A DNA stretch of 64,000 nucleotides from Vulgatibacter incomptus. GTDB lineage: Bacteria > Myxococcota > Myxococcia > Myxococcales > Vulgatibacteraceae. The DNA lies in the NCBI RefSeq assembly GCF_001263175.1, contig NZ_CP012332.1, positions 1,168,501 through 1,232,500 of the forward strand. The letters run 5' to 3'. Positions 16,455 to 25,515 of this stretch are shown piece by piece. Positions within the stretch are counted from its first letter, which is position 1, and every line of letters begins with the position of its first letter. A program made the position numbers and the translations under genes. The notes beneath the pieces are model-generated. The model was not told the origin of the DNA. It ran no database searches and was given only the letters and a program-made list of their open reading frames with translations.

Positions 16455-16484
16455 AGCCCGCCGATCGGGATCGATCGGCGGGCT
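16455..16484 (+). terminator. 13-bp hairpin after the second KGG gene
   Basis: AGCCCGCCGATCG and CGATCGGCGGGCT form a perfect stem with loop GGAT, followed by TCGTTCGT. The T tract is weak but the stem is strong and lies about 40 nt after the stop. Confidence 0.6.
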
Positions 16485-16629
16485 TCGTTCGTCCGGCCCG
16501 ACTTGGAGGAGGTTTCGATTTCACTCGACCTGCAGTAGCGGGCCCTTCCCCGGCGGCGCCTGGATCTCCAACCTCTTTGGGGGACGCGCCCTCCGTTCGG
16601 AGGGGGCCGGAGCCCAGGAGGTCGATCCC

Positions 16630-16917
16630 ATGGCGGAGGAGAGGAAGGGCGGCATGACCGTGCAGGAGGCAGGCAGGAAGGGAGGCCGCACGGTCGCCCG
16701 CTCGCGCGGGCACGCCTTCTACGAGGAGATCGGCCGCAAGGGCGGCCAGACCGTGGCGCGCGAGCGTGGCCATGCCTTCTACGAGGAGATCGGCCGGAAG
16801 GGCGGCCAGACGGTCGCGAGCCGCAAGGGGCCGGGGTTCTATTCGGAGATCGGCCAGAAGGGCGGCCAGCGCGTCCGCGAGCTGATCGAGGAAGGCAAGA
16901 AGGGGAGGGCCGAGTAG
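16630..16917 (+). CDS. KGG-repeat stress-type protein, four units
   Basis: 95 residues: a short MAEERKGG start, then four 20-residue KGG units (MTVQEAGRKGGRTV..., FYEEIGRKGGQTVARERGHA, FYEEIGRKGGQTVASRKGPG, FYSEIGQKGGQRVRELIEEG). The final unit is the same closing unit as in the other two KGG proteins. AGGAGG lies 8 nt before the ATG. The hairpin at 16455 separates it from the upstream KGG gene, so it probably has its own promoter in 16485-16629, where none was clearly identified. Confidence 0.85.
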   Translation: MAEERKGGMTVQEAGRKGGRTVARSRGHAFYEEIGRKGGQTVARERGHAFYEEIGRKGGQTVASRKGPGFYSEIGQKGGQRVRELIEEGKKGRAE

Positions 16918-17006
16918 CGGGAAGGACTCGTTCACTCCCTGCGAAGGGCCGATTCCGAGCCGCTCCCATTGTCGGGGCGGCCTCTTCCCGTTAGCTTGGG
17001 CCGATC

Positions 17007-17624
17007 ATGGCCGACGCACCCATCCTCTCCATCGATCCCGAGCACCCGCAGCCCCGGCTGATCGAGCGCGCCGTCGCCGCCCTCGAGGCCGGCGGCGTCA
17101 TCGCCTACCCGACCGACACCTACTACGCCATCGGTTGCGACCTCTCGAACAAGAAGGCGATCGAGAAGCTCTACCAGCTCAAGGCGCGGCCCAAGGGCAA
17201 GCCGCTCTCCTTCCTCTGCGCCGACCTCTCGGACATCTCCCGCTACGCCAACGTCGACAAGTTCGCCTACCGGGTGATGAAACGCCTGGTGCCAGGCCCC
17301 TACACTTTCATCCTCCCCGCGACGCGCCTCACCCCCGAGATCGCAATGACGAAGCAGAAGACCGTCGGCATCCGGGTCCCCCAGGCCGCGATCCCCATGG
17401 CCCTCGTCGAGCGCCTGGGCCAGCCCCTCCTGACCACCTCCGCCACTTTCGGCGACGAGTCCCTCGACGACCCCCGCGAGATCAAGGCGCACCTCGGCCA
17501 CGGCCTCGAGCTGATCATCGACGGTGGCTACCAGGTCACCGAGCCGTCCACGGTGCTCTCGCTCCTCGAAGATCGAGTCGAGGTCCTGCGAGAAGGGAAG
17601 GGTCCCGTCGAGGGCTTGATCTGA
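17007..17624 (+). CDS. Sua5/YciO/YrdC-family protein (threonylcarbamoyl-AMP synthase-like)
   Basis: 205 residues covering one YrdC-like domain. Conserved features: GGVIAYPTDTYYAIGCDL, then KKAIEKLYQLKARPKGKPLSFL with the K..R motif that binds ATP/bicarbonate in this fold, PGPYTFILPAT, VGIRVPQ, and the closing LLTTSATFGDES (the S-x(3-4) nucleotide loop). Sua5/TsaC makes threonylcarbamoyl-AMP for the t6A37 modification of tRNAs; the shorter, C-terminally plain YciO branch is less well defined, and this protein looks closer to YciO. It converges with the lipoprotein gene at 17688. Confidence 0.85.
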   Translation: MADAPILSIDPEHPQPRLIERAVAALEAGGVIAYPTDTYYAIGCDLSNKKAIEKLYQLKARPKGKPLSFLCADLSDISRYANVDKFAYRVMKRLVPGPYTFILPATRLTPEIAMTKQKTVGIRVPQAAIPMALVERLGQPLLTTSATFGDESLDDPREIKAHLGHGLELIIDGGYQVTEPSTVLSLLEDRVEVLREGKGPVEGLI

Positions 17625-17646
17625 GGAGCCTGCACTCCGCCGGCTT

Positions 17647-17677
17647 CAGCTGAAATGCGCGTTTCCAGTTTCAGCTG
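17647..17677. terminator. bidirectional hairpin between convergent genes
   Basis: CAGCTGAAA (17647-17655) and TTTCAGCTG (17669-17677) form a perfect 9-bp stem with a 13-nt loop, in the 63-nt gap between convergent genes. No long T run follows in either direction. Confidence 0.45.
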
Positions 17678-17687
17678 CCACGAACCG

Positions 17688-18470
17688 CTAGTCGACGAAC
17701 TCCCTGAAGCCGTCGTAGCCGTCTTCATAGTGAAACCAGATGTTGCCCGAGCACTCGGCGTTCTTGCAGTTCCGAATGGTCATGGGAGCCGCTCCGCTTC
17801 TGAAATGGAACGTCCCCGCCCTGTTAGCAGGTAGCGATTCTGGCGCCCTGAATCGTATCGCCGAAGTACCGTAGTCGCCTGATACCACTTCGATCCCTCC
17901 ATCGTCCGCAACGCCCTGACAGAGTTCGTCGGACGGCATGAAGCAGACCTGCATTGGAACTCCCTCCAGGTCGTCTCCATGCGGCTGCATGGTGAGCTCG
18001 ACCTCCTGGCCGAACCGGACGAGCGAGGGTTCACTGGGCGAATCCCATTCCCGAAACGAATCGAGCTCCCGCACTTCGAGGGAGGCCTCGAGCGAGGAGT
18101 CCCGAACTCGAACCCGGTTCCAATGGAAACCGGGAGGAATCCTGTCTTCCGGCGGGGCCCTCTTCGTCTCCGAGACGACCAGCCACGCGGGCTCACATCC
18201 GTCGGGGCCGACTCTCCCCCGAGACTGAACCTCGAACCGCTTGCCGTCGATCGTGGCTTCGAAATCGCCTCCGAGGGCGCATCCGTCAGCCGGTTTGAAG
18301 CCGGGATCCACGCTCACGTAAATCCTGGAGCCACCCCGCTTTCCAACCTGGTCGTTCATGTGTTGAACTTCCAGCCGAATCCGATCGGCCTCGTTTAAAG
18401 ATCGCCCAGAGGTGGAGCCACACCCATTGAGGGTCATCCAGACGGCCAGTAGAGCAAGATGGAATCGCAT
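17688..18470 (-). CDS. predicted lipoprotein of unknown function, paralogue 1
   Basis: 260 residues. The signal peptide MRFHLALLAVWMTLNGC ends in a lipobox, so Cys17 would be lipidated. The rest has no family I recognise. It aligns with the product of 18575-19360: a GFKPADGCALGGDFEATIDG block, RVRDSSLEASLEVREL, a YGTSAIRFRAPESLP block and NCKNAEC near the end. Five or six Cys are shared, suggesting a disulfide-linked extracytoplasmic beta domain. CGGAG lies 5 nt before the ATG. Base composition is visibly lower in GC than the flanking housekeeping genes. Confidence 0.72.
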   Translation of the reverse strand: MRFHLALLAVWMTLNGCGSTSGRSLNEADRIRLEVQHMNDQVGKRGGSRIYVSVDPGFKPADGCALGGDFEATIDGKRFEVQSRGRVGPDGCEPAWLVVSETKRAPPEDRIPPGFHWNRVRVRDSSLEASLEVRELDSFREWDSPSEPSLVRFGQEVELTMQPHGDDLEGVPMQVCFMPSDELCQGVADDGGIEVVSGDYGTSAIRFRAPESLPANRAGTFHFRSGAAPMTIRNCKNAECSGNIWFHYEDGYDGFREFVD

Positions 18471-18574
18471 GGATGCTCCGTGAGGCGGAGAGAAATCGCA
18501 GAAGCCGGTTTCGTTCTATCAGCCGACTGCGGCGGCCGTCAAAAGGGCGTTCTGATCCCTGAGATAGGTGGAAC

Positions 18575-19360
18575 CTAGGGTACGACCTTACGTCGTCTGT
18601 CGTCCTCGAAGGTGTACGACGCGTTGGCGGTGCAAACTGCGTTCGTGCAGTTTTCGATGCCAAGTGGGATCGCAGGGATCCCGACCGAGAAGTAGCCAAC
18701 CAATTCGAGTGGAAGCAAGTCGGGAACGGTGAAGTGAACTGCCTGTGTGCCGTAGGCACCTGCCTCCAGGTTGATGCTGCTTTCATCGGCGAGCAGGTAA
18801 CTCGGTTGTTTCTGCTTGCCAAATCCGATTTGAATCGGCACGCCGACCAAGTCGTCTGGACCCGAGAGCGAAATCCTCAAGTTCTGCCCCGCTCGAACCT
18901 CAGACGGAAAGGAGGGGTAGCTCCAGGATCTCATAACGAGCACCTCCCGGACGTCGAAGCCCACTTCGAGCGAGGAATCGCGAATCGTGATTGAATCCCA
19001 CTGAATACCAGGAGGCTCTCTTGCACCTGGAGGCAGCCGTTTGACTGGATCGGAGGTGAAAAGAGCGAGGATTGCCGGCGTGCACCGGCCATCTCCGTGC
19101 GCTCCGCGAGAAATGATCTCTAACGGATATCCGTTGATGCTTGCCGAGAGGTCGGGTCCCAGAGAGCATCCTCTCTCAGGATGGAAGCCGGTGTTGATTG
19201 TGAGTTGAAGAGACCAAAAATTCCCAGTTCCATACTGGGTGGTGTCTATTCGAAGCTCTGCGTGAAGATCGGATGACTCACCAAGAGCTCGGAGACCCGG
19301 GGGTTCTCCACAGGCTAGCGCAACAAAGCAGAAAAGGGTCAGGGACAAGGGCCGAACCAT
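18575..19360 (-). CDS. predicted lipoprotein of unknown function, paralogue 2
   Basis: 261 residues with signal MVRPLSLTLFCFVALAC, lipobox Cys17. It is collinear with the protein encoded at 17688-18470: GFHPERGCSLGPDLSASING, ITIRDSSLEVGFDVREV, AYGTQAVHFTVPDLLPLEL and ENCTNAVCTANASYTFEDD. GAGGGA precedes the ATG by 6 nt. The pair probably arose by tandem duplication; a 104-nt gap separates them with no clear terminator. Function unknown; surface or periplasmic location inferred. Confidence 0.72.
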   Translation of the reverse strand: MVRPLSLTLFCFVALACGEPPGLRALGESSDLHAELRIDTTQYGTGNFWSLQLTINTGFHPERGCSLGPDLSASINGYPLEIISRGAHGDGRCTPAILALFTSDPVKRLPPGAREPPGIQWDSITIRDSSLEVGFDVREVLVMRSWSYPSFPSEVRAGQNLRISLSGPDDLVGVPIQIGFGKQKQPSYLLADESSINLEAGAYGTQAVHFTVPDLLPLELVGYFSVGIPAIPLGIENCTNAVCTANASYTFEDDRRRKVVP

Positions 19361-19451
19361 TTGCTTTCCCTCTTTGATAACAGACCGCTCGGGCGTTAGG
19401 GCGGACGGCGCATGTCAATGCACACGCCCGCTGGGGTTGAGAAAGCGGCCT

Positions 19452-19474
19452 CGAGCGCCCTAGTTGGGCGCTCG
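19452..19474 (-). terminator. 9-bp hairpin downstream of the metalloprotease gene
   Basis: CGAGCGCCC and GGGCGCTCG form a perfect stem with loop TAGTT, 12 nt past the protease stop on the minus strand. The following minus-strand bases contain only a short T run. Confidence 0.55.
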
Positions 19475-19486
19475 GGGCAACTATTG

Positions 19487-22400
19487 TCAGGGGTAAGGTT
19501 GGAGTGCGGCGCTCAACTCGTTCAAGCAAGACGGCGAGCGGCCGTCTTGTTCGAAGAGCCTGTAGGCGACTCGAGCGTGAATCTGGCTGAGCCCATCATG
19601 CCACCAATGAAGGGTAGCTCCGAGCGATTGCTTATCCTCCTGGTCCCTACTGGACACCGAGTATCCGTGGCCTTTGTGGCCCTCGGTTTTCAGAGTACCC
19701 AGGGGAACCGTGTCGTGGTAGTGAATTCCCAGGGCCAGATGACGCTGACAGCCGGCAGGTAGGGTGACGTCCCAGTTAATTCTCCTGTTGCCCGAGTGTC
19801 CGTCGAAGAACGCAGGCCACTCGTTGACCTTCGCCGTGCTGTAGGCGACGACGAGATGGAACCCGTCGGGCGCGACGCAGTCTTCGCGAGCGAAGCCTGG
19901 CGGGAAATCTTCGGTGACCCACACCACGTTCCAGTGGTTCCACTCCGACCACCGATGCACATGGACCTCGCGTTTGGTGAGGTCCGTGAGGGACGCCCGG
20001 TACGTCACACGAGCGCCGGCTTCTCCATTCGCCAGAGACACCTCCATCCCGTCGGCCCATGTCGACCATTTGTCTCCCCCCCGCCGTGTCTCCATGACCA
20101 ACGTTTGGTTCGTGAGAGTGCAGCCCCGGAAGAGCGTGTCGTCCTCCCGGAATTTCACGTCCTGCTTGCTGCCGAAAAGCGCCGAGTTCTTCTGGGCGTA
20201 GTATCCGTAAAAGGTGGCGGACTCGATCCCGACGTCGCCATACGCTACATCGACCAGCGTGCAATCGTCCTGCGTCCACGTCTTACCGTACTTATCCGAA
20301 CGGGAGGCGACGAACTCCTTACACTGCTGGTACACGTTCTCCTTGAGGTCTACGAAGCGCGTCGCGTTCGCGAGCCTCCTGCTCTTGACGGTCGCCAAGA
20401 GCAGGCCTGCAGTCGTCGATCGGCCGAAGGGCTTTTGATTGCGCCAAGGGATCCCGTCCGCCATGTAAACCGCCGCCTTGTTGGGAACACCAGCCCAAAA
20501 ATGGGCGCAGTCCTCATCCTGGATGAGCGGGATGCCGAGCAGGGAAAAGTAGGTGCATTTCGCATCCATTGCTCCCGTGTGCTCAGGCATATAATATGGG
20601 GCCCGTCCGGGATTTCCCAGGTCTCGGAGGCCGCCGTCGCCGATCCTGGCGCAACCCCTCCCGAACTCCCAGCCGCCATCGTCGTTCGGGTACCAGGTCT
20701 GGGAGGCGAAATCCGCGATAGATTCGTCAATGGCACCTGCCTCGTAACCGTAGTTGTTCATGAGTCCCGAGTGGTAATTGAACCCATGGGTGTACTCGTG
20801 GGCGAAGACGTCGGGACACATCATTCCGCGTCCGAGCTGGATGGTGGTCTTGTTCCCACCGTTGGTGGTGGCCGCTTCATAGTCGAAGGATGGGAATACG
20901 TGCCCGTACCAGTGGTAGGTGCCGAAATGAATCTCGAGGCTCCTAGGGTCCTGTTCCGGGTTAGGGAGCGGGTCTTCGAGACCCCACGGACCCTGCGTTC
21001 CGAGCAGGCGAAGCTGTTCTTTGTTGACGTGCTCCTTCCAGGTTTGAAGGTTGATGGCCGCCTCGATCTCTCCTGCGAAAAGCCACAACCACAAGGGGTC
21101 CTGCTGGTTGTCCGTGTAAACCGGTACGTCGTTCTTCCAGTAGACATTGCCGGAATCGACGTTTCGGATCGTCGATTGGTACCAGGCGGCTCTGGATGTC
21201 GACTCGGTGTAAAGGATTTTGACCTCGTCGGCGTCCACGAAGAACTTCACATCAGGGAACAATACCTCCCAGGCGAGGTAGGGCCCGCGAGCGATGGATT
21301 CTTCGGTGTGGTGGAAGACTTCGGTGGAGAAGACGACGAGCCGGGTCGCTGGAGGGTTTTGAAGGAGTTCAATGTACAAGTCTTTCTCACAGGCGGCTCG
21401 ATCGTTGGCATCCTCAATGGTGTCGCAGGTTTCCTTGAGGAATCGCTCGGTCGCCGCTTGGACTGCGTTATCGGAAGAGACTTTTGGCTTCACCTCGATC
21501 TGGGGATCGAAAACGAACGTCCCGGCCACGTACTCGGCGTTTCCGTTCGGACGGATTCCGACGGTGAGTCCTGCCCCCGCGACTGGGATGCCGCCGTAGT
21601 ACTCGTCGAAGTGCACGTGGCTCATTCCCGATTCGTCTGTGTAAACGTCCGGATTCTGGAGATGGCGCCACGGATTCTTGGAGCCGTAAGCCTCGATCAT
21701 GCCAGGCTGGAGCATCAGATCGTAGGCCCGCTCGATCGGCTTGGCGCCGGTCGTACGAGCGCCTCCCATTTTCCGGAAGCTCATCAGCGCCGGCGTTCCA
21801 GTATTGGGGTTGAGGGAGACCCGTGGCAGGCCGGACGGCGTCTCGCCACTGGCGATTACGCAGCCCTCGATGGACCAGGGTCGTGAAATGAACGAGGCGC
21901 GCACGACGACGGACCTGCTCTTTGCGTCGACCACGTAATACTGGTCCAGAGGGCCATCCTCTGCGTACGATGAGAAGGCCCACGCCTGAGAAGGATCGCC
22001 GTCATCGTCGAAAACTCGAGGGTCGAACACAACCTCCTGCGCACTGTTTTCGGCCCCAGGTCCCAAGGCATCTGGGCCAACAAGCTCCTGGAGGATCGCG
22101 ACGGCTTCGCTCGCGCTAATTCGCTCGGGAGCAATCGCCCGCGCACCAGGGTCCCACATATTGCCGACGATGGAGGTAACCAAGCCCCCTTGAACACGGA
22201 CGGAGACACCCGTTCCGACGACTTGCCTCCCGGACGCGTCGTGCGCGCCGACGTTCACTATGGTGCAATCGGGCTCTTTGGGCCCCGGGGGAGGATCGGG
22301 CTTCACAGGTGACGGCTTTGGCGTAATGCTGATCAGTCCGGGATCGATTCGCCAGAGAGTTGAAATACCCTGCGTGAAAACGAATACGCTCTTGTCGATC

Positions 22401-22750
22401 GAGGAGGGATCTTTCGGCTGGATCGGCACCCGAAGGCCAATCGACGTCACTACGCGGTGTTCCTCGTCGATCTCGACGATCAGGGGCGCGGCGGACTGCT
22501 CCTCTAGCCTCGCGAGGACGTACTTCTGTTTCTCATCGAGGAATGGGCTTTCGGCCCAGGAACCCTTTTCTCCAGTCAAAGCGGAGTCGAGTCTGACCGG
22601 AGAGGAAGAGTCGAGCATTTCGCCTGGCGTCGCGGCCTCGAGAGCGGACGAGCGGTAGCCCTCGTCATCAACGGCGCTTCGGTCCGACTGCCCGCCGCAT
22701 CCGATTATGAGAGAAAGAATAGGAGGTAAGGCATAACATGGTATTCGCAT
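19487..22750 (-). CDS. secreted lipoprotein metallopeptidase, M4 (thermolysin-like) family
   Basis: 1087 residues from the ATG at 22750, which has AGGAG 8 nt upstream and gives the lipobox signal MRIPCYALPPILSLIIGC. A long N-terminal region (about 20-600) includes an FTP/PepSY-like propeptide-type section. The catalytic core has the zinc site H651-E-Y-T-H655 and the third ligand E676 in GAIDESIAD, and AHFWAGVPNKAAVYM matches the thermolysin block carrying the catalytic His. About 220 C-terminal residues after the peptidase are Cys- and Trp-containing and of no family I recognise. It probably degrades external protein at the cell surface, as expected for a predatory or saprophytic lifestyle (inferred). 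Confidence 0.88.
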   Translation of the reverse strand: MRIPCYALPPILSLIIGCGGQSDRSAVDDEGYRSSALEAATPGEMLDSSSPVRLDSALTGEKGSWAESPFLDEKQKYVLARLEEQSAAPLIVEIDEEHRVVTSIGLRVPIQPKDPSSIDKSVFVFTQGISTLWRIDPGLISITPKPSPVKPDPPPGPKEPDCTIVNVGAHDASGRQVVGTGVSVRVQGGLVTSIVGNMWDPGARAIAPERISASEAVAILQELVGPDALGPGAENSAQEVVFDPRVFDDDGDPSQAWAFSSYAEDGPLDQYYVVDAKSRSVVVRASFISRPWSIEGCVIASGETPSGLPRVSLNPNTGTPALMSFRKMGGARTTGAKPIERAYDLMLQPGMIEAYGSKNPWRHLQNPDVYTDESGMSHVHFDEYYGGIPVAGAGLTVGIRPNGNAEYVAGTFVFDPQIEVKPKVSSDNAVQAATERFLKETCDTIEDANDRAACEKDLYIELLQNPPATRLVVFSTEVFHHTEESIARGPYLAWEVLFPDVKFFVDADEVKILYTESTSRAAWYQSTIRNVDSGNVYWKNDVPVYTDNQQDPLWLWLFAGEIEAAINLQTWKEHVNKEQLRLLGTQGPWGLEDPLPNPEQDPRSLEIHFGTYHWYGHVFPSFDYEAATTNGGNKTTIQLGRGMMCPDVFAHEYTHGFNYHSGLMNNYGYEAGAIDESIADFASQTWYPNDDGGWEFGRGCARIGDGGLRDLGNPGRAPYYMPEHTGAMDAKCTYFSLLGIPLIQDEDCAHFWAGVPNKAAVYMADGIPWRNQKPFGRSTTAGLLLATVKSRRLANATRFVDLKENVYQQCKEFVASRSDKYGKTWTQDDCTLVDVAYGDVGIESATFYGYYAQKNSALFGSKQDVKFREDDTLFRGCTLTNQTLVMETRRGGDKWSTWADGMEVSLANGEAGARVTYRASLTDLTKREVHVHRWSEWNHWNVVWVTEDFPPGFAREDCVAPDGFHLVVAYSTAKVNEWPAFFDGHSGNRRINWDVTLPAGCQRHLALGIHYHDTVPLGTLKTEGHKGHGYSVSSRDQEDKQSLGATLHWWHDGLSQIHARVAYRLFEQDGRSPSCLNELSAALQPYP

Positions 22751-23051
22751 GGAGCGGAACTCCTGAGGTGAGGTTTGCGAGACATGCCTGTGATGAGCGA
22801 AGGGCACGGTATCGGCATTCTCTCCGGTAGTCAACTGTGAGTGTAGTGGTTGGCACTTTAAGTTATGGGGCCCTTCCGATCAGGCCGTCAGGCGTGGTGC
22901 GCGGGGGGCGCCTCGGGCTCGGTAGCACCGTTGGCAGGCAGCCTGCCGGATCCATGGACCGATCGCGCGTGGGGAGGTCGTCCGAGGAGCCTCCGGGATT
23001 TCCCACATGACAAGCCCGCGGTGTGGCCGGTCGAGGGTCTAGGATGAGCCC
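22751..23051. other. 301-bp divergent intergenic region
   Basis: It separates the minus-strand protease from plus-strand xerD and must hold both promoters. One weak sigma-70-like candidate is listed for the minus strand; nothing convincing was seen for xerD apart from AGGA just before its GTG. No RNA gene or repeat was recognised. Confidence 0.5.
22806..22834 (-). promoter_or_regulatory. candidate promoter for the metalloprotease
   Basis: Minus-strand TTGACT (22834-22829), a 17-nt spacer, then TACCGT (22811-22806). The -35 is 5/6 but the -10 only 3/6, so support is weak. It would give a leader of about 50 nt. Confidence 0.3.
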
Positions 23052-23978
23052 GTGGCTCGTCCTCGCACCCGCGTCCCGGTCTTCGGTCCCCTCGACCCGC
23101 TGCTCGACCTGTTCCTCGGCTACATCCGGGTGGAGCGCGGTCTGAGCCCCAAGACGGTGGACGCGTACGGCGAGGACCTCCGCGACTACTTCGACGATCT
23201 GCACCGAGCGGGGATCGCATCCGCCGACTCGATCGAGCCGACGCACATCGAGGCCCACCTGGCGAAGCTCACGGAGCGCGGGCTCTCCGGCACTTCGCAG
23301 GCTCGCCACCTGGCGTCGATCCGCATGCTCCATCGCTTCCTGCTGGCGGATCGGATCACGACGAAGGATCCGGCACGCGCGATCGAGCGTCCCAAGCCCG
23401 GGCGGAAGCTGCCGGTCTACCTGAGCGTGCCGGAGGTCGAGGCGCTCCTGTCGGCGCCAGAGCCCACGCGCGTCCTCGGCGCCCGCGACAAGGCGATGAT
23501 CGAGCTGCTCTACGCGACAGGCCTTCGCGTCTCGGAGCTCTGCGGGCTGCGGCTGAACGACCTGAACCTCTCGGCCGGCTATCTCATCGCGAAGGGTAAG
23601 GGCTCCAAGGAGCGGATCGTTCCGGTTGGGCAGATCGCACGAATCTCGGTGGAGCACTGGCTCGACGGCCGTCGCGCGGAGCTCCTCGGTGGACGGGACT
23701 CGCTCTTCCTCTTCGTGAGCCGGAGCGGAAAGCGCCTCTCACGCCAGGTGTTCTGGCGGAAGCTTCGGTACTACGCGCTGATCGCCGGGATCGACCGGCC
23801 GATCTCGCCCCACAAGCTGCGCCACAGCTTCGCGACCCACCTCCTCGAGGGAGGCGCGGACCTTCGCGCCGTCCAGCAGATGCTGGGCCATGCCGACGTC
23901 TCGACCACGCAGATCTACACCCACGTGGACTCGCGGCGCCTGCGCGGACTCTACGACCGCTTCCATCCCCGCGCGTAG
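23052..23978 (+). CDS. xerD: tyrosine recombinase XerD/XerC
   Basis: 308 residues from GTG with AGGA upstream. It has the N-terminal SAM-like core-binding domain (about 15-105) and the C-terminal catalytic domain with the expected residues: R159 (TGLRVSEL), K183 (KGKGSKER), H254 and R257 (SPHKLRHSF), H280 (LGHADVSTTQ) and nucleophile Y289 (IYTHV). Xer recombinases resolve chromosome dimers at dif near division. Full length, strong match to the housekeeping form and absence of phage or att features argue against a mobile integrase. XerC versus XerD cannot be settled by eye. Confidence 0.92.
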   Translation: MARPRTRVPVFGPLDPLLDLFLGYIRVERGLSPKTVDAYGEDLRDYFDDLHRAGIASADSIEPTHIEAHLAKLTERGLSGTSQARHLASIRMLHRFLLADRITTKDPARAIERPKPGRKLPVYLSVPEVEALLSAPEPTRVLGARDKAMIELLYATGLRVSELCGLRLNDLNLSAGYLIAKGKGSKERIVPVGQIARISVEHWLDGRRAELLGGRDSLFLFVSRSGKRLSRQVFWRKLRYYALIAGIDRPISPHKLRHSFATHLLEGGADLRAVQQMLGHADVSTTQIYTHVDSRRLRGLYDRFHPRA

Positions 23979-23996
23979 CACGGTTCGCCGAGCCCG

Positions 23997-25385
23997 TCAG
24001 GCGGCGAGGGGCGCTGGGGCAGGATCCGGCTCGGCGCCCTTGCGGCGCAGCTCCTCGGCGATGGGCCTCCAGCCGCCCCGCTTCAGCCGCAGCCAGAAGA
24101 CGCAGGCGCCCGCGAGGATCTCCATGGCGAGGCCGAGCCAGCCGCCGAACGCGCCCATGCCCAGCTGGTGCCCGAGGAGCCACGTGAGCGGCGGGGTGCA
24201 GGCCCAAGCGATCACGATCCCGAAGATCGCGGCGAAGCGCACGTCGCCGGTGCCCCGGAGCACGAGGCGGGCGACGATGTTCGCGCCGTCGGCCACCTGG
24301 AAGAACGCGCCCAGGAAGAGGAGGTGAACCGCGACCGAGGCGAGCGTGGGATCGTCCGTGAAGCCGGAGACGATGGAGCGGCCGCCGAGGAGGAAGACCG
24401 CGCCACACACGAGCGTGTAGACCAGCGTGATCTGCATCGCCCGCTTCGCCACCGAGGGGACGAGGTCCAGTCGGCCGGCGCCAACCGCTTGGCCGGACAT
24501 CACGGACGCGGCCTCCCCGATGGCGATCGCAGGAAGGAACGAGAACTGGAGGACCTGCACCGCGATCTGGTGGGCCGCCATCTGAACCTCGCCCATCGAG
24601 GAGATCAGGCCCGCCAGGAGCGTGAAGGAGCCCACCTCGAGGACGAACTGGAGCCCGGTGGGGATCCCGAGGCGGGCGAGGCTCCGGAGCCAGTGGCCCA
24701 TCCGGTCGAAGCGCAGGCCGTCGCCGCGCTGGGCCCAGGCGAGAATTCCGCCCTCGAGGACGCAGGCGATGTTGGTGGCCCAGGCCGAGCCCGAAACGCC
24801 GAGCTGGAGGCCGAAGATCAGCCAGTAGTTGAGGCCGATGTTGAGCGCGTTCGCGGCAAGGGCCGCGACCATGGGCGAGCGCGCGTCGCCGGTGCCGAAG
24901 CGGACTTCACGCAGCGCGTTGTAGGCGAGGACGAAAGGCGCAAACCAGAGCCGGATGTCGAAGTAGGTGGTCGCGTGGTGGCCCGCCTCGCCCCCGCCGC
25001 CCATGCCGGCGATCAAGGGCGAGATGCCGAAGGCCGCGCCGAGCAGCAGGAGCCCGAGGAGGGCCGAGAGCACCAGGCCCGATCCGAGGATGGGCGCGGA
25101 CGAGCCGGGTCTGCCGGCGCCCGCTTCGTGGGAGACGAGGATCTTCGCCGAGCGCACCAGGCCCAGGGGGAAGCACATCAGCGCGAAGGAGGCCACGCCG
25201 CCGAAGCCCACCCCCGCGATGGCGGCGGGGCCGAGCCGGCCCACGAAGATCGTGTCGACCAGCGTCATCGCGCTGTACGACAGCATCGAGATGGCCGTGG
25301 GCCACGCCAGGCGCGTCAGCGCTGGCAGCGGTCTGCCGGCCCAGTCGATCGCGGGGTTCGGATGGATGGCGCCGTCGACCGACAT
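23997..25385 (-). CDS. MATE-family multidrug/Na+ efflux transporter
   Basis: 462 residues taking the ATG at 25385; an upstream TTG at 25463 is in frame but would add a hydrophilic, non-conserved tail. About 12 hydrophobic segments in two halves are typical of MATE/NorM proteins, beginning LTRLAWPTAISMLSYSAMTLVDTIFVGRLG and with the second-half repeat LARLGIPTGLQF...MAAHQIAVQ. Such transporters exchange Na+ or H+ for cationic drugs or metabolites across the inner membrane. It converges with xerD, 18 nt apart. Confidence 0.88.
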   Translation of the reverse strand: MSVDGAIHPNPAIDWAGRPLPALTRLAWPTAISMLSYSAMTLVDTIFVGRLGPAAIAGVGFGGVASFALMCFPLGLVRSAKILVSHEAGAGRPGSSAPILGSGLVLSALLGLLLLGAAFGISPLIAGMGGGGEAGHHATTYFDIRLWFAPFVLAYNALREVRFGTGDARSPMVAALAANALNIGLNYWLIFGLQLGVSGSAWATNIACVLEGGILAWAQRGDGLRFDRMGHWLRSLARLGIPTGLQFVLEVGSFTLLAGLISSMGEVQMAAHQIAVQVLQFSFLPAIAIGEAASVMSGQAVGAGRLDLVPSVAKRAMQITLVYTLVCGAVFLLGGRSIVSGFTDDPTLASVAVHLLFLGAFFQVADGANIVARLVLRGTGDVRFAAIFGIVIAWACTPPLTWLLGHQLGMGAFGGWLGLAMEILAGACVFWLRLKRGGWRPIAEELRRKGAEPDPAPAPLAA

Positions 25386-25515
25386 GGGAACGAAGAACTC
25401 TCGCGAGGTCGGACGCGCGACGAACGAAAAAGCGTCGTCGCGCGGAGGAATCCACGGGGGCAAACCGCGGGAGCCGCGCCATGGATTCCTGCCTGGTCGA
25501 CGGTTTTCCCGACGC

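Noticed and set aside
16069..16900. CRISPR-like tandem repeats
   Set aside because: The 60-nt repeats are in frame, encode the KGG units, have no unique spacers and no cas genes are near.
19413..19418. Perfect minus-strand TTGACA as promoter of the second lipoprotein paralogue
   Set aside because: No acceptable -10 hexamer lies 15-19 nt downstream.
23052..23978. Phage or island integrase
   Set aside because: The protein has housekeeping XerC/D length and motifs, and no att repeats, tRNA target or phage genes are nearby.
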